The notes below the pieces were generated by a model. That model was not told the DNA's origin, did not search any database, and saw nothing but the letters and a program-made list of their open reading frames with translations. The translations under genes and the position numbers were made by a program. 64,000 nucleotides of DNA from Owenia fusiformis (lineage: Eukaryota; Annelida; Polychaeta; Sabellida; Oweniidae). The stretch lies in NCBI GenBank assembly GCA_903813345.2, contig CAIIXF020000007.1, positions 193,730 to 257,729 on the forward strand, given 5' to 3'. Positions 20,317 through 33,545 of the stretch are shown one piece after another; the first letter of the stretch is position 1; every line of letters starts with the position of its first letter.

Positions 20317-21428
20317 CTGAAATTATATTAATGAAAGACTCCCCAGATATCTGAGATTTAAATGTGCTCTATCAGTTTAAATTCCGTTTAATAACCATAA
20401 ATTCGTTTCTACAGCATTACATCCAATTAATAGTTCCAAAGTAATGTACACGTACTCTTATGTAATGATTTCTTTATCCGATGAATTTAAATTTTGTAAT
20501 TGCGGATTGTAAATAATAATTTAAACAATATTAAATTACACAGAAACTACAACTTACATTATTTAGATAAGCCTAGAATAGACCAGTTATCAAATACCCT
20601 AATATCAGAGTGGTGATATGTAATTATTCATCAAATACAAGTGAGGTCACCTTAACATTTCACCTGGTGCAACTAATAATTCCTATTTTTCATACTAATA
20701 AGGTATAAACCGTCACAAAACTTGTATTTTAGATGATGACAATCCTATATAAATGATTTAGATGTCAACTCTAATACAAATGTGATGCATTGTGGGAGTT
20801 AGTCATCAAAACTATAGTCTCCCCTATAGTAGGCGGGGCAAAACTATGAAAATGAAATGATTTTTTTCTTCCTAAGTATACACGTTAGAATTCTGACACT
20901 CACCAAATATGAATTTCATATAAATATGTAACACCATGATTTTTTTCATGCTTTTCTGACAAACTGATCCTAAAATATCTAAATAGATATGTGATAACAT
21001 GCCTGTTTTGTGGCCTATTTTGTTATACTTTGGGGTCAAATGACCAATTACTGGTCTCAAAAATGATTAAAATAATATTTTAATTATTTGTTAATATGTG
21101 ACCTATCATAATAATGCTTGAATACTTGACTAAAGTATTCAATTTGGGAAAGAAAAATTGTTTCCTACCAATACTCAATTTTGGGGTAGGGTTGTAGGGG
21201 GTACCTAGGAAGTGAAATTTCATATTTGTCCACTGCATACATTTTTCTACATTTTTGATATGTTTTTCAACTGATATCAGTACATAATATAAGACTAATT
21301 TAAAAACTGTTGCAATTTTGGGGATGTTTGGGCCTTTTATGAGCCCATTTGCTTGGCCTATAAATAATCAGGAAGCGATGTGTATATTATTTTATTGACT
21401 CTTATATATGTCAATGATTACTACTTAC

Positions 21429-21595
21429 GTAAATCTGAATAATCATCCACCAGTATGATTTCTTTAATTAGTTCTGGAGGTGATCTGTCGATGACACTGT
21501 GGACTGTACGCAACAAGACGGACCAAGCCTCATTGTGGAAACATATTATGACACTGGTATCAGGAAGGTTGGAGTGGTACGACAGTGGCTTGCAT
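21429..21595 (-). CDS. GALNT: GALNT coding exon: GT-A nucleotide-sugar binding fold with HNEAW motif
   Basis: This exon encodes residues 191-246 plus one base of codon 247 (167 nt; phase 2 in, phase 1 out). It carries the family hallmark [17 protein letters not shown] at about residues 210-226, followed by [18 protein letters not shown]. This is the N-terminal half of the GT27 GT-A fold that binds UDP-GalNAc. The acceptor is TTTCAG|ATGC and the donor C|GTAAGTAG. The following intron (8168-21428) is about 13.3 kb and is filled with transposable elements. Confidence 0.97.
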
Positions 21596-22467
21596 CTGAA
21601 AGTTAAGTGGTAGCCGAGACTGCATTATACTTAAAGGGCTAAACAAGGTATATGTCCAAATCTGCAACAGATCACTATGAATTGAAAATATTTCATGGTT
21701 TCATAGGATAGGAATTATAACTATTAGAACTTTAATAAACCAAATGTTTACATGATAATAACAAATGATGATGCAATTATTTAAACACTATAGCATATTT
21801 CCAGGAACCTACACATATACAGAGTCAGGATGAAAATGAGAAGCATATACCAATTGAAAATTAATCAACTGCATTCTAAATAACATGCAATTCTCATCTT
21901 TGAAGACAAAGACAAAGACACTATTTTTACATTCAACAATATCCAAGCTTCTATTAACAGGGAGGAAATAAGTTCACTGGTTAAATAGTTACACAGTGTT
22001 GTACTAAGCTGTTGGTTCACACTGTAATGACGAATCATGGAGTTATGAAATAATGTTCTTAGTCTCGTGTACATGCACACACATGTTAAATGAGACTAAT
22101 GTTTTGCAAGCTAAAAAATATTTAAAGACCGAGATTCTGAGCATCAAACTTTATGTCATTTTATATGTTTGATAGTTTGATTAATTAATCTTCTATATAG
22201 AAATCAGCATTTGTCTCTTTAAGTAATTAGTGATATTGCATTTTATGATCACCCCCATTAATGACTGTTTATATTGAAGTTGTATCCAGTCATGCAGATA
22301 TTGATTACAATCTACATTCATTTAGAAATAAAAATAATACTGCTCAAATATTTTTGCTGATCCCGCTTTTGCTTAAAACAACAATAACAACAGGCCTTTG
22401 TCCTTTCAATAATATTTATTGGAACATATTTTAAATCATGAAATAATATTAAGGTAATCCTACTTAC
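21596..22467. other. GALNT intron, nothing else seen
   Basis: This 872-nt AT-rich intron lies between the exons at 21429-21595 and 22468-22621. No ORF or repeat in it could be supported. Confidence 0.6.
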
Positions 22468-22621
22468 TCTTCATCCCTCATGTCAGGCAATGAGCGATGT
22501 AAGGAGATCATGTCACTGGCATACTGATTGAACGCATTGTTTTGGAAGCCAGCATCGTATATCTTCCTTTCAGAAGGTGACAGGTTCTCTTTCTTGATAA
22601 AGACAGCTTTCCCCATGGCAC
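22468..22621 (-). CDS. GALNT: GALNT coding exon: start of the luminal catalytic region
   Basis: This exon encodes residues 140-190 plus two bases of codon 191, and it joins in frame to both neighbours (154 nt; phase 1 in, phase 2 out). It contains the sequence AFNQYASDMISLHRSLPDMR, a strongly conserved pre-catalytic block of polypeptide GalNAc-transferases. The acceptor is TTTGTAG|GTGCC and the donor GA|GTAAGTA, both near consensus. This block is followed in the next exon by the conserved Cys and the HNEAW motif, as in all family members. Confidence 0.96.
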
Positions 22622-22982
22622 CTACAAACATTCCATACACTTGAGGTTAGTATGTGTCCTCTGTATAAGCTTAAATTGTCTCATTGTGGCTTGATTATGG
22701 GAAGAAGCACTATTCATAATTAAATCAACTGAAACTATGTAATTGAAAATATATATTTGAAAGTCTGAATTTTCATACTTGATCTCACTAAAGTTTTTAC
22801 CAGTTTATTTATCACTTGGAAGAAATAATAATAAGAGTCTGTTGTTATTTATCTTGAAAAAATTGTTCATGTACAATTTCTATGCATAATTTCCATGTAT
22901 CATTTTTGTAATGTCACAAGATTCCATGAACAATAAATTGATGTAATTTTAGATTTGACCTTCATTGTAAGTTGGTACTCAC
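22622..22982. other. GALNT intron, nothing else seen
   Basis: This 361-nt AT-rich intron follows the first coding exon, with donor GTGAGT and acceptor TTTGTAG. It contains no repeats. Confidence 0.65.
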
Positions 22983-23400
22983 CAGGTTTATTTGGATCTT
23001 CTGTGGTGGTCTTAATTTTGTGAACACCATGGGCGCCTCCCAACTGCATATTATTACTTTTATCATTTGGTTTAAACCTTAAATTGTCATCTGGCTTATT
23101 ATCTGGATCATCATGTATTCTCCTCCCTAAGTTATCCCCTTTGCCATGTATATCATCATCTGGGACTGGGACTATTTCAATTCTGTCATTAGGATTATCT
23201 ACAACTGGTTGTACATGATGATCTTGTGGTGGTTCATGAATATTCACTGCCGCCCTATTAAATTTTGGATGTGGTGAGTCAGGATCCTCAATGTCACTTT
23301 TACCACCTCCGGTAAATGTTGTTATTCCTATGGCTATAAACCATAGTATTGGAATGGCTAGGACTAATTTAAATATGAGACTACGACGTCTACGCAGCAT
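22983..23400 (-). CDS. GALNT: GALNT first coding exon: cytosolic tail, membrane anchor and stem
   Basis: This exon encodes residues 1-139 plus one base of codon 140. The protein begins Met-Leu followed by four Arg, then a hydrophobic stretch at about residues 9-29. That is the type II signal anchor expected of a Golgi glycosyltransferase. Residues 30-139 form a Pro/Asp/Asn-rich, low-complexity stem without domain signatures, as is usual for GALNT stems. The start is chosen because it is the first Met of the frame and directly precedes the basic tail and anchor. The donor is G|GTGAGT (intron phase 1) and joins in frame to the exon at 22468-22621. The family assignment rests on the downstream exons; alone this exon would only suggest a type II membrane protein. 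Confidence 0.93.
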
Positions 23401-23542
23401 GATGCAGCAGTGTTAGTTAGAACCGTTGTTGTAGAACACGGTCACTTATATTGAGCTTTTGGAAAAGTTGAGCTTGAGCCGTTGCATATAGGAAAGTATA
23501 GCTTTTGTCACCTGCTTTGTTCAAGCATCTTTTAAACACAAT
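23401..23542 (-). other. GALNT: GALNT 5' UTR part of the start-codon exon, with a short upstream ORF
   Basis: Directly upstream of the start codon, a good 3' splice site (pyrimidine-rich tract ending TTTGCTTTCAG) places the exon start at 23542. At least one further non-coding exon must then lie to the right, at a position I cannot determine. The 142-nt leader contains an ATG at 23487 that opens a 13-codon upstream ORF ending in TAA at 23446-23448, 45 nt before the main start. Such an uORF could lower translation, but that is inference. If transcription instead starts inside this segment, the acceptor is fortuitous. Confidence 0.6.
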
Positions 23543-23590
23543 CTGAAAGCAAAGAAGAATACATACATGATTTTCTATGATAAAAATGTT

Positions 23591-23865
23591 TTACAAATTG
23601 TACATACTGTAAGAATCCAATATATAAATAAAGAACATAAACTCGTAAAAATGTGTGAAATACATTAAAGAGAACCAATTCATTAACATGATGCTTGAGT
23701 AGGTGTTCCGATTCTGCTCAATAAGACGTAATGTTTTCTGATCCATTTGAGGAAGCATTTCCCTGAAGTGACAGAATTGAATAGCTGACAACATAATATT
23801 CATCTCATTTTGTTTCATCCATAACTTATTTTCAACCAACGCTCTACCTTGATCATCAGACCTTT
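23591..23865 (-). CDS. Unrecognised coding-like open frame upstream of GALNT
   Basis: From an AG at 23866-23867 a frame of about 90 codons runs to a stop at 23591. Its middle has non-simple, protein-like composition (SDDQGRALVENKLWMKQNEM and REMLPQMDQKTLRLIEQNR), predicted as amphipathic helix, followed by a hydrophobic stretch of about 25 residues near the C terminus. I do not recognise a family. It could be a terminal exon of another minus-strand gene, a pseudogene fragment or a transposon remnant. The stop lies only about 50 nt before the GALNT 5' UTR acceptor, so it cannot be part of the GALNT reading frame. Confidence 0.25.
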
Positions 23866-24475
23866 CTAATAAAAAATATCAATTAGGATGTCAATTTTTT
23901 CAATGTCATAATTTTAGTATTATAATCTAGAGCGCCAATACATTCCACTTATGATATCCAATCCCTGGCAAGACGTCTCAATTAGTTTATACATCACACA
24001 GAAGATCAAATGCTTCACAAATACTAAGAATTACAAATTAATTTTCTCTCAGCATCCTAAGATGACGTCTCAATTTGCAATATTAAATAAATTGATTCAT
24101 AAAGCGTAAAACTATTACCGATTACTTCAAGAATCCATATATGTTGGAATACTTCAGAAGATTCCGTTTCACAAATGATTCTATTGTATAAAGAATGTTA
24201 AGCCTTGCTAAATCAGTAATCATGCAGTATACCTATTTTAACATAACATAAATCTTTGTGTTTGGTTAATGCTGTGTTGCAGGCAATTAATTATAAATAT
24301 AATATTGATGTTAATAGCAATCAATTATATATCAATACCTCAAGGAAATATACTCTGAATTATTATGTTCAAACCTATCTGGTTGGTTGTAACACATGCA
24401 ATTATATTATGGCTATTTTGTTATGTAACAGGTTATGCCAGGACTATAGTTGACTTAGAAAATATAGTATATATC

Positions 24476-24712
24476 ATGAGGTGGAGTGGGAGGGGAAGAG
24501 AGCTGGGAGGGGGTTGAGTTTGAAAAGGAGGGTGTAAGATGGAAGACACTCGGATTGAGAGGGAGGATGGGAAAAGCTTGGAGGAAAAGGAGGTTGAGTT
24601 GGAAGAAGAGGGTGTAATATGATAGTTGGATTGTGAGAGAGGGGGTAGAGGAGAGCTTGAAGAGAGAAAAAAGGTGAAAGGAGAGAAGAGGGATGTAGGT
24701 GAGAGTTGAAGA
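24476..24712. repeat. Purine-rich (G/A) low-complexity tract
   Basis: About 235 bases are nearly all A or G on the plus strand, with blocks such as GGAGTGGGAGGGGAAGAGAG. It lies about 0.9 kb upstream of the GALNT start exon. Such tracts can form triplex DNA or act as GAGA-type elements, but no function is shown here. Confidence 0.7.
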
Positions 24713-25810
24713 AATATATTCCTGGTGATTTTTACTTCCTACTTGATAAAGCTGATCTATTATTACACTGTAACCGTTTACTCAGCCAATTTATATCAGT
24801 CAAGATGAAAAATGAATTCTAAGCTCTGCAGACTTCAATGTAAACAATCCCCCAAGTGCATCTTTAATTTACGATTTCCCAAGTCTTTATTTGAAGCTAT
24901 AAAACATTATCTCTTCATTCTTCTGTACAAATTTATTCCACACGATATCACATGGAAAATGTACTTTCTGGTAACTGGTGTTTTCTGTAGTGAGAAAATA
25001 CAAAGAGAAACTTTGAAGGGAAACAACCCTAATTTTAGCTGTAATATTGGTCATTTTGTGTTTCGCTTTAAATCATCTTAATCATCTCCATCTCCTAATA
25101 TTTCACTGCAGTCTTCTCCTAATTAAGTACATGTAAGTGTCTCATAGATAACAATACAAACATTGAATTTAACAAATTAAGACACAAGGTGAGCAAAACT
25201 TTATTAATAATCTACCCAGCATGCCCAAAGCCTCTTTCAGATCTCTTGCATCTGTAAAAATTTCAAGTTGAAGGAACTAGTGGTTTTCCTGGGGTTTTGA
25301 TTAAAAGACTAATACCCACCCACCCAGACATCCAGATGCAAAAAGTGGTATATTGAAAACATGACACCATGACAATCAACATCTCTGGGCACATATACTT
25401 ACATCTTTTAAGAATAAAATATGTTTCATAGATTCTTTTAATTTAGATTTGGATTTATATCTCTGACATGTTACATGTCAGTACTCAAAGAAAATGGAAA
25501 TAAATTGATACCAGCTGAATTTTCTCATTTTGCTTAAAGATTGCAAATCTATATAAAGCAAAATAAACACAATAATACACTGTACATGAACAAATCTTGT
25601 TTAAATTTCTAATAAGATTGGATTAAATGTTTTTAAAGAAAGTCATCATGACCTGCCAATAGAATAAATAAAGTGTACATGAGATTGGAAAAACTTGAGA
25701 AGGCTGGATTGAGGAAGATGACACACAAAAGGATTTCATAGATGATGACACACAGCAACTTTGTTTTGAACTTTCCAAAAAAAGAGACTGGTAGATAAGC
25801 ATTGATCTGG

Positions 25811-26003
25811 TAAATCAGAATGGGTGGTTTCATTTCATTCATATGAAGATGTGAAGTCTAATCAGAATGGATGGGTTCATTTCATTCATATGAAGATGTG
25901 AAGTCTAATCAGATGGGTAGACTTTTTATAAGTCATTGAACCCCACATTGAACCCCACATTGAACCCCACATTGAACCCCACATTGAACCCTACATTGAA
26001 CTC
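25811..26003. repeat. Two adjacent short tandem repeats (about 50 bp x2 and 12 bp x5)
   Basis: A block of about 50 bp with TTTCATTTCATTCATATGAAG is present twice (about 25817-25862 and 25867-25912). It is followed at about 25936-26001 by five copies of a 12-bp unit, TTGAACCCCACA. No coding content. Confidence 0.85.
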
Positions 26004-26659
26004 CTCCACTTCACTTCATTTGCAGCAAATAGAAATGGACAAAGAGTAGTATTCTTTTTAAGTGCCTCTATCGGCCAAGTTGATTCTGAAAACTTGGTAT
26101 TCAGGTTGAGGTTCGCAAAGCTCCTTTCTTGGACGGGTTCTGTTTGTATGGTCCATGTTTATTTATCTAATTCTACTGGGTTTACCATAATGCAATATTA
26201 GGCAATAGAGACATCATGTTAAAATACTTGTTAAAATTTTTGATGAATCATGTCTCCATTCTCCGAAAGGACTTTGATCACAGTTCTATTCTCCAAAAGA
26301 ACTTTGATCATGACTCTATTCTCTGAAAGGGCTTTCATGGTGTTACTTCTTCCAGTGCTGCCTTTAGGACTTCAATTACATTTCTAGCATTATTCAATCA
26401 ATCATTGATGGCAATCAAATTGTGCGTACACAAAATTCAATTCACTTTCAACAGCGTCTCTGTAATTTATTGTTCCTATGGCCATCATTGAATAACAGTT
26501 CATTATGATGATTATCGAAACTCAGATGAGTTTATACTGAGTTTGCATTGACTTAATTGAAATTCAATTCTGCTACAATTGACCCTTTTCTATATAAATG
26601 GAAAAATGTGGCCAGCGATTTCACATTGAAATTAAAATCCCTTTAAGAGTAAATGAACT

Positions 26660-26935
26660 TTTAAAGGTTTTTCAACATTGTGTCAATGGGAATTTATACA
26701 ATGTTTCAGAAAACTTGAAAATCTTAGAATTTGAATAAAGGTAAATAACTGTACAAATCAAAGTTGTTTTGGTAGAAAATTACATACAGAATTCAAATAT
26801 GCCATCAATTGGAAGAAAATGTTGGTCTTTAATGGTTAAAAATGCAGCTCCTAAAACCTAAAATCTCATTAAAAACGGGTCTTTAATGGTTAAAATGCAG
26901 CTCCTAAAATCTCATTAAAAACGAGATTTCAAAGT
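26660..26935. repeat. Dispersed repeat, copy 1, with an internal duplication
   Basis: This stretch is similar in the same orientation to 37255-37460 (shared TTGAAAATCT, GAATTCAAATATGCCA, GGTTAAAAATGCAG, ACxAGATTTCAA). Its end is duplicated: TCTTTAATGGTTAAA(A)ATGCAGC occurs at 26826 and 26879. No ORF; transposon remnant of unknown type. Confidence 0.7.
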
Positions 26936-26999
26936 TACATGGAAAAGACTATATTGCAACTTAGACTCAACTATAAATCCCATATAGAAAAAAACTTCT

Positions 27000-29900
27000 C
27001 CTCTTAAATCATTTTCTTTTTCTATATATGGTATATTATCATGGGAATCAATGATTTATATAAATCACATCTTCTTACATATTACAGTAACTCAACTTTA
27101 AAGAAATGAAAATAATCTTTAGGGTGTGTCCTTAAAGGTAAATTTTCTTAAGGTCCTTATTCATTGCAGTTTAAACATTTGAAAAGAGAAACTGACTGCT
27201 CTTTCACTTAATTTTTTCTCGATACTGAGCATGCAATTTAAATATAAATTGGTTTAAAATTAGAATACAGCAAAATACACACTTACTAATATAAAGATAT
27301 ACAAATCCCTGCAGTAAAATCTCCGAATTGTAGAAATAGCATCTTTAAACAATATCTAATAACTTGCTTGGTTAAATTTAAACTCAACTGAATCGAAGGA
27401 CTTGTCAAACTAAAATGAAGATCAGTACAGAGTGGCGATAAACTCGTCAAAAATCCTCAGATCATGTGGCAGATTGCACTTATTATACTCCAGCACATGG
27501 CAGTGACATTAAGACCCTTACAAAAAGTTAACAGTGAAACAACATTATTTTATTACTCTTACCAATAAGTGTAAGAAAAAATATATAATTAAATGCATAT
27601 TTGCATCTTCTAATGATTGGTATCCTCATTAATCAAATCAATTAATTCATTTATTTGTTTGCAAAGGAAATGGTCTCATGACATTTTTTTGTAAGAGACT
27701 TTGTAAATTATGTTTTCTTAGATTGATCAAGTTTATGATGTAATAATGACTATATTAGCCTTTTTCCAAACCTAAAATATATTCCTTTTTACCACAAATG
27801 CCTTAAAATGAAATAATACTGAATTCTGGCATTTAGAAGGATTCATTAAAAACACATGTTGTTTCTTACCTAATAGGTACCAATAGCTCAGCTTTGAACA
27901 TTATACTTTTTGAACAGCAATGTTCTGCAATCACTCGGTTAAAAGACGGTGAAACAACACTTAACATATTTTTATGAACCTTTTTATGATACACAGTATA
28001 CATTGTTTCAATTGTTAATTGATAGCTTAGTAAATGGATTACTAGACTCATCACATTTCAAGATAGAAATGCCCAAGCAATATCTTGTATTAATTTGTTT
28101 CATTTTATAGACTTTATTACAGATATCCTGTTACTAACAGAACAATTCTATCAATGATGTTAACTAGAATTATTACTTCTTTATAAGCTATGAACACTAT
28201 TCATGATAAATCCCCCCTTTGACACAAGTGATGACATATAGATACAAGTAACTACAAAGGGTCTTATAATAGACTACAAATAAAACATTTAAAAAATGAA
28301 TGCCTATCAGTTTTTGATGTAGATTTTTTATATGAGAATTTATTTCCTCTGGCTTTCAGAGAGTAACATGGTTTATATCAGTACACACTCAAATCAAAAT
28401 ACTCTAAATGTAATTATTATAAAACTTAATTAGTAGTGTTAATTGATGTACAGATGTTTTTAGGTTATCACTTATATAATGACCCCTCAGTAAAACATAT
28501 GAATTAGGAAAAACTAATACAGTACCTAACATGATTTTTATAAATGCATTCCAACTAGCTGTACTCGGGGCCAATATAATTACATTTCTCACTTATTTAA
28601 CTAATACAACTTAATATTTATATAATATGTGTAGTATATTGATATTGAGTATATAATAAATCAATTAATCATATTTTGAGGGAGGATAGAGGTTAACCCA
28701 AAATGATGAGAGCACAGAGTGCTTGAATGCCCCACATATGAAACAGCTACAAACAGCTTTGCAATGAAAAATCAAGTCCCTAGTCAAATTCTAGAAGCAT
28801 ATCTTAATTCAGAAAGCGATAATTTTACAAAATAGCATCAAAAATTTAATTGCATAATTTAAATCAGAGCACTATAAAAAGGTGCTCATGTGGAGACACG
28901 TTACAAAATGAAATATAAAACTTAATACTTGCAATTCTTGATAAAGTATGATACTCATGGGTTAAGCACTTTCCTATAGTGTCATTTTATAATTCATTTG
29001 GAATCATTGTTCAACTTTATAGATCCCATTGGTAAAATTATACATCATTATTTATGTTCTTTATCAGCATAATTTGATTCCATTCTAAACAACATTGGAT
29101 CTTAGTTGCAAAAAAATGCTAAGAAATTCTTCTTCAGGTAGTTTATAAGTAGACTAAGAAACACTCTCAGAATTATATTTTGATCTACAAAACAGCCAAT
29201 AGAACACAATTTTTGACAATGAAAAATGAGAGAAACATATCTCAAGTCAAGTGACATATATCATAAATGGACTATGGGAGATTAATCAAAGATTTATTTT
29301 ACAAAAAGGCTATTGTTATGGCTTTAAAACTATTGATAATGTGTCACTTGAAACATAGATCTATTTCCCTTTTGCATAGCCTTTTGCGTGCATATGTTTT
29401 ACTATTCATGTTCAACAATACATTTATGATCTACTTAACCCTGTACTGTCTCCTCATCAGCTAGGTACCCTACCCTCTGATTTTAATAAATGATTTCATA
29501 GTTTGATAATATAAGTTCTACGTTTCAGCTTATATGGAAATTTGAATGTCAGGATAATATTGGCCCGGAATATTGGCCACTTGATTTTTAATCAAGGTTC
29601 ATTTTAGATTCATCCTAAGTTCATTTCAGCCTCATTGAATTGAATCCCAGGCTCTAAAATCTGAATTTTTCATTTTTGCCACCTTTTGACATTTTACTAC
29701 ATACCTATTACCTATACAATTTTAGAAGCTCAACTTCGCAAAATCAGATGAGATAGATCATTTCTACACATTTTAAAACAATTTTGTGTGAATTGAATGT
29801 AATAAAAGCAATTTTAGTGAAAGATTTTGTGACAGATTTCCTTTGAGTTTCAAGGTTATTTCTGAGGTGACGAGAAATCTCGCCACTCCAGGTAGTCAAG

Positions 29901-32900
29901 AGGTTAAAATCAATCCAAGTTCATCCTAGGGTTATATATCATATACAAGAGAAAACAATGGTTATTTTCATATACCGGGTCATAGAAGGCTTCGGTTTTA
30001 GTTTCAATTCGATCTGAAAAAACGTTACTTATTTAGGATTTTCTTGATTTTCGGAATGTCATATATCTAGATCCACATCCTGGAATGAATTCAAATGTCT
30101 AAATAATGAGAATATGTAGACATAGTACATAACAACAGAATGCAAATATCTGAAACAATAAACAAAGTCCTATATGTCATAATGACAGTACAGTTATATA
30201 ACCCAATTACTGGAATAACCTCTCATTATTTCAGTTCCTGATTTATGGACTTGAGTGTTTATTGTAGCAGCTTGGATGAAGTAAGAATTACATTGTAATG
30301 TGATTAACGGCAAATGCAGTAAGTCACTTAGAATAAATAGTACCAGGGGTACTGACTCACATGGTGATACTCAAAAAGAGAAAATGGCTGACAATAAAAA
30401 AGCAGATATAAAATTTTGCCTATTTTTTACAAAAATATTTCATAAAACAACAATGCGTGACACCTGAAATTATTTATAAAGCTATTAAATGGTCCAAAGT
30501 GAATTATAAATATTATTATTAAATTGGTTATCTTTGGAACTGGTTTTGTATTGGGGGGATATCTATATTGATGCTGAAACAGAATAACTGAAAACAGGAA
30601 TCCTTATGACCCAGGTTTTAAAACATGGCACTTATTGTTTACAGACAGACAGATATCTTGTGATGGACAGACAAGTGAAAGATTGCTAAAGCTTACCACA
30701 TGGGCTAAAAAAACATGGAACCTCCATTCATTTCTTCAAAAAGTTGATGATTGGACACTGGCTTAAAGCCCATATCCTTTTAGAAGTCTTAAATACCTAG
30801 AATTATGGATTTCTGTTGCGAAATGTTTTGGGGCCACAAGGGAAGGATAAATACATCACAGAATTTTTATCTTAACTTTAACATATTGTGTTCTGAAATG
30901 AAATCAGTGTAATAAGTCTATGTTTATTACATTCACCAAACTGGCTTCATATTTTGAAAGTAAAATGTCAATAATTGTTCAAAATATTAAATAACAACAT
31001 ACATTGAATGGAGGTGATCTCATTAACCTCATATTTCATAATTATAAAAATTGCCAGGTTAATCGGGAAAAGAAGTCCTAAGAAAATGTTTCAAGATGAG
31101 AAAACGTTAAAACAGAAATGTTGGAGATCGTCATCAAATATATTTTCATCAATTCCATTTTTAGGAAAACAGCAAAGCTAAGTCCAATAAGTATAAAATT
31201 GTGTGGAATAATTTCCACAGAATTCACCAGCAGATATATCGTACTAACTTAATTCTATTGAGTTTGATTGAGGTTGACTGGCATACAATTATGTTGTATT
31301 TTCCGCAATTAGGTTAGAGGGTCTCCATAGACAATTAGTTTAGGGGGTCTCTATAGACTTCCTGTCAAATCGGGATGGTTTCCAAGGGGACATATTAATC
31401 ACTGGCAGGACAGGATTTAAAAACCAATACATTTATTTAGATGGTATACTAGTATGATATTTCATGGAACTGTAGGATGCAAATCTTTAATAAGAATAAG
31501 TGCAACATGTCTAATTCTTATTAAACATTTATTAACAATGAAGAAAATGAGAAGATATAATAATCTCTAAGAATTCAAAAAAGCTTTATTGAATGTAAAG
31601 AGAGAAGTTCATGAATAATTTCTACTTTACCGAGCAAGAGAAATATATTCATAGGATATTAGAAACATCTTAAGAGTTAGACAGACTGAAAATGATATAG
31701 TAATTACACCAGCCAAAAACAATCAATAAAATTTATTGAACCAGTTTAGGGCTCAAGTGAAATGTTGCTCTTAAGTTGGCCATAGTGTAATAACCTTATG
31801 TGCCATGAGAGCAGTACCTTCTACCCTATAATACCTTTGGGGGCTTTCTTCAAACAGTGCCTGACACTACAAAGACCTCCTTTTCCCTGTTTCTGACATC
31901 CCTTAGAAATAGAGCATTCATCCATTTCTTTTTAGAAATTTCTTGCAAGTTACAAATTAGAAAAACCATGTTGTCACCCTGAGCCTATGGATTAGCCAGT
32001 CAGAGTATGCAGACGAGGCTCTTTAAAATCACATAATGATCTTAGAGTGAATGGAAAGGGATGTGAAGTACCTAAATGTAACACACAGTGGTAAATATTG
32101 CACTTTGAAAAGCAAAATAACCACAATGTTATTTAACCAGTATGCCCAAAACCTGATCAAATTCAAATTGAATAGATAAGCCATTTTCCAGGATTTGTTG
32201 ACAAGATTCATGTAGGCCCGCACACACACCTGCCCAACCACCCAGAAGCATAAGTCAACGACAATAAAGGACTTTTCCGAAACACCGAAAAATTATTTTT
32301 CATCATAATCTTTTTTAAGTATAAATCCATCTCATCTCCAGTCTAAATGTGACTGAATAAGAAAATAAAACACTGTCTCTTTCTAATGTTGTCTTTCTAA
32401 GTCAAGTCTAGATAGAAAGCACTGAGGAGTGAAATCCTATAATCTACAACTCATTACCAATAATTACAGATTATCTCATGATCATGAGAATTATCTATCA
32501 TTGGCAAATCTCGAGTTACAGTCGGTCAATCACATGGATCAGAGTTGAGGATATACAGTAAAACATGCTCAAGTGCAATGACTTTGTACATGAAAATATA
32601 ATGCTCCACTTTGAAGGTGTTCAATTTAAAGAGATTAATTTTAGATTAACTTATAATGTATATCAGGGTGTTGAAAAGTGTTCTACTTAATATGAAGGTG
32701 TTCTACTTCTAGAGGTGTTCCCCATCTATGGGTGTTTCATATTCAGGATTTTCCTTTAGAAACATGTTATTAATTCTATTATATTAAAACACTTTATAAC
32801 AAATTATATGAACAATGGAACAGTTTCCAATTAGGAAGATTCTGTGAGTATCTGCAAGTCTTTACAAACCCCAAGAGATCGACAATGTTAACTATCTCTC

Positions 32901-33081
32901 TAAACACACTTTCTGCATTTCATAAAAATTAAGTATTTTCTCACAATTTGCCTCTTTAGTTAAAGATTCCTTCTCCAGAATATATATTCTTTTATTGACT
33001 CTTATATATGTCAGTCTCTCCGACACATGGGTCACTATAGGGTTATTTACATGTGTTTTATATACATGTATATATATAAGG
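27000..33081. other. Non-coding AT-rich sequence
   Basis: No ORF with protein-like composition and no RNA gene was found. The sequence TTTATTGACTCTTATATATG at about 32993-33012 also occurs next to the GALNT exon at about 21392-21411, so a short repeat family is present. It is presumably intron or upstream region of the GALNT gene. Confidence 0.5.
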
Positions 33082-33545
33082 GTTATGTACTGGGAGGTTT
33101 TGGATACAGGTTTTATCCCAAGGGAAATATGTGTATATCCCGAGGCACCACAGGGACCGAGGGATATACACATATTTCCCGAGGGATAAACCCTGTATCC
33201 ACAACCGACCGTACATAACAGATGTATTTCATACCTACTGATGTTCTAGGTACGTCATATACCTTATAAAGTTCCAAAATTCAAAAATATACTCAAGATA
33301 CGCATTTTCTTGGTGTTATAAAGTGGTTTTTAAGTTTCTGAGATTTTCAAACTCATATAACTCATATTTTGAAAAATAAAATTTGAAAAAAAAATTGAAA
33401 AAAATGTGAAATTTTTTTTTTTAATTTCAGGAGCGGGACCGGGATGGATACAGCGTGTATCCATCCCGCCCCGGGCCTTGGCTAGATACAGTATATATTC
33501 CCGCTCGTTATGTACCTAGAACCTCAGTAGGTATGAAATACATAC
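33082..33545. mobile_element. Composite of two adjacent hairpin elements
   Basis: The first hairpin (33082-33219) has ends GTTATGTAC/GTACATAAC and arms with GGGAAATATGTGTATATCCC and its complement. The second pair of arms (33221-33256 and 33510-33544; GTATTTCATACCTACTGATG inverted) encloses another palindrome with GGATGGATACAGCGTGTATCC at 33439-33460. Open frames on both strands here are structural by-products. Probably MITEs. Confidence 0.75.

Larger units (their letters stand above)
16996..21390. repeat. Diverged inverted repeat arms around a nest of hairpin elements
   Basis: The segment at about 17000-17190 (with CATCCCCAAAATTGCAACAG and TTTTTAAATTAGxCTTATATT) is the diverged reverse complement of about 21195-21385. 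The interior contains two hairpins (17928-18455, 19440-19882), a MITE (18823-19124) and a Cys-rich ORF on the minus strand. The arms may be the ends of one old transposon or two opposed copies of a short element; I cannot decide. Confidence 0.6.
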
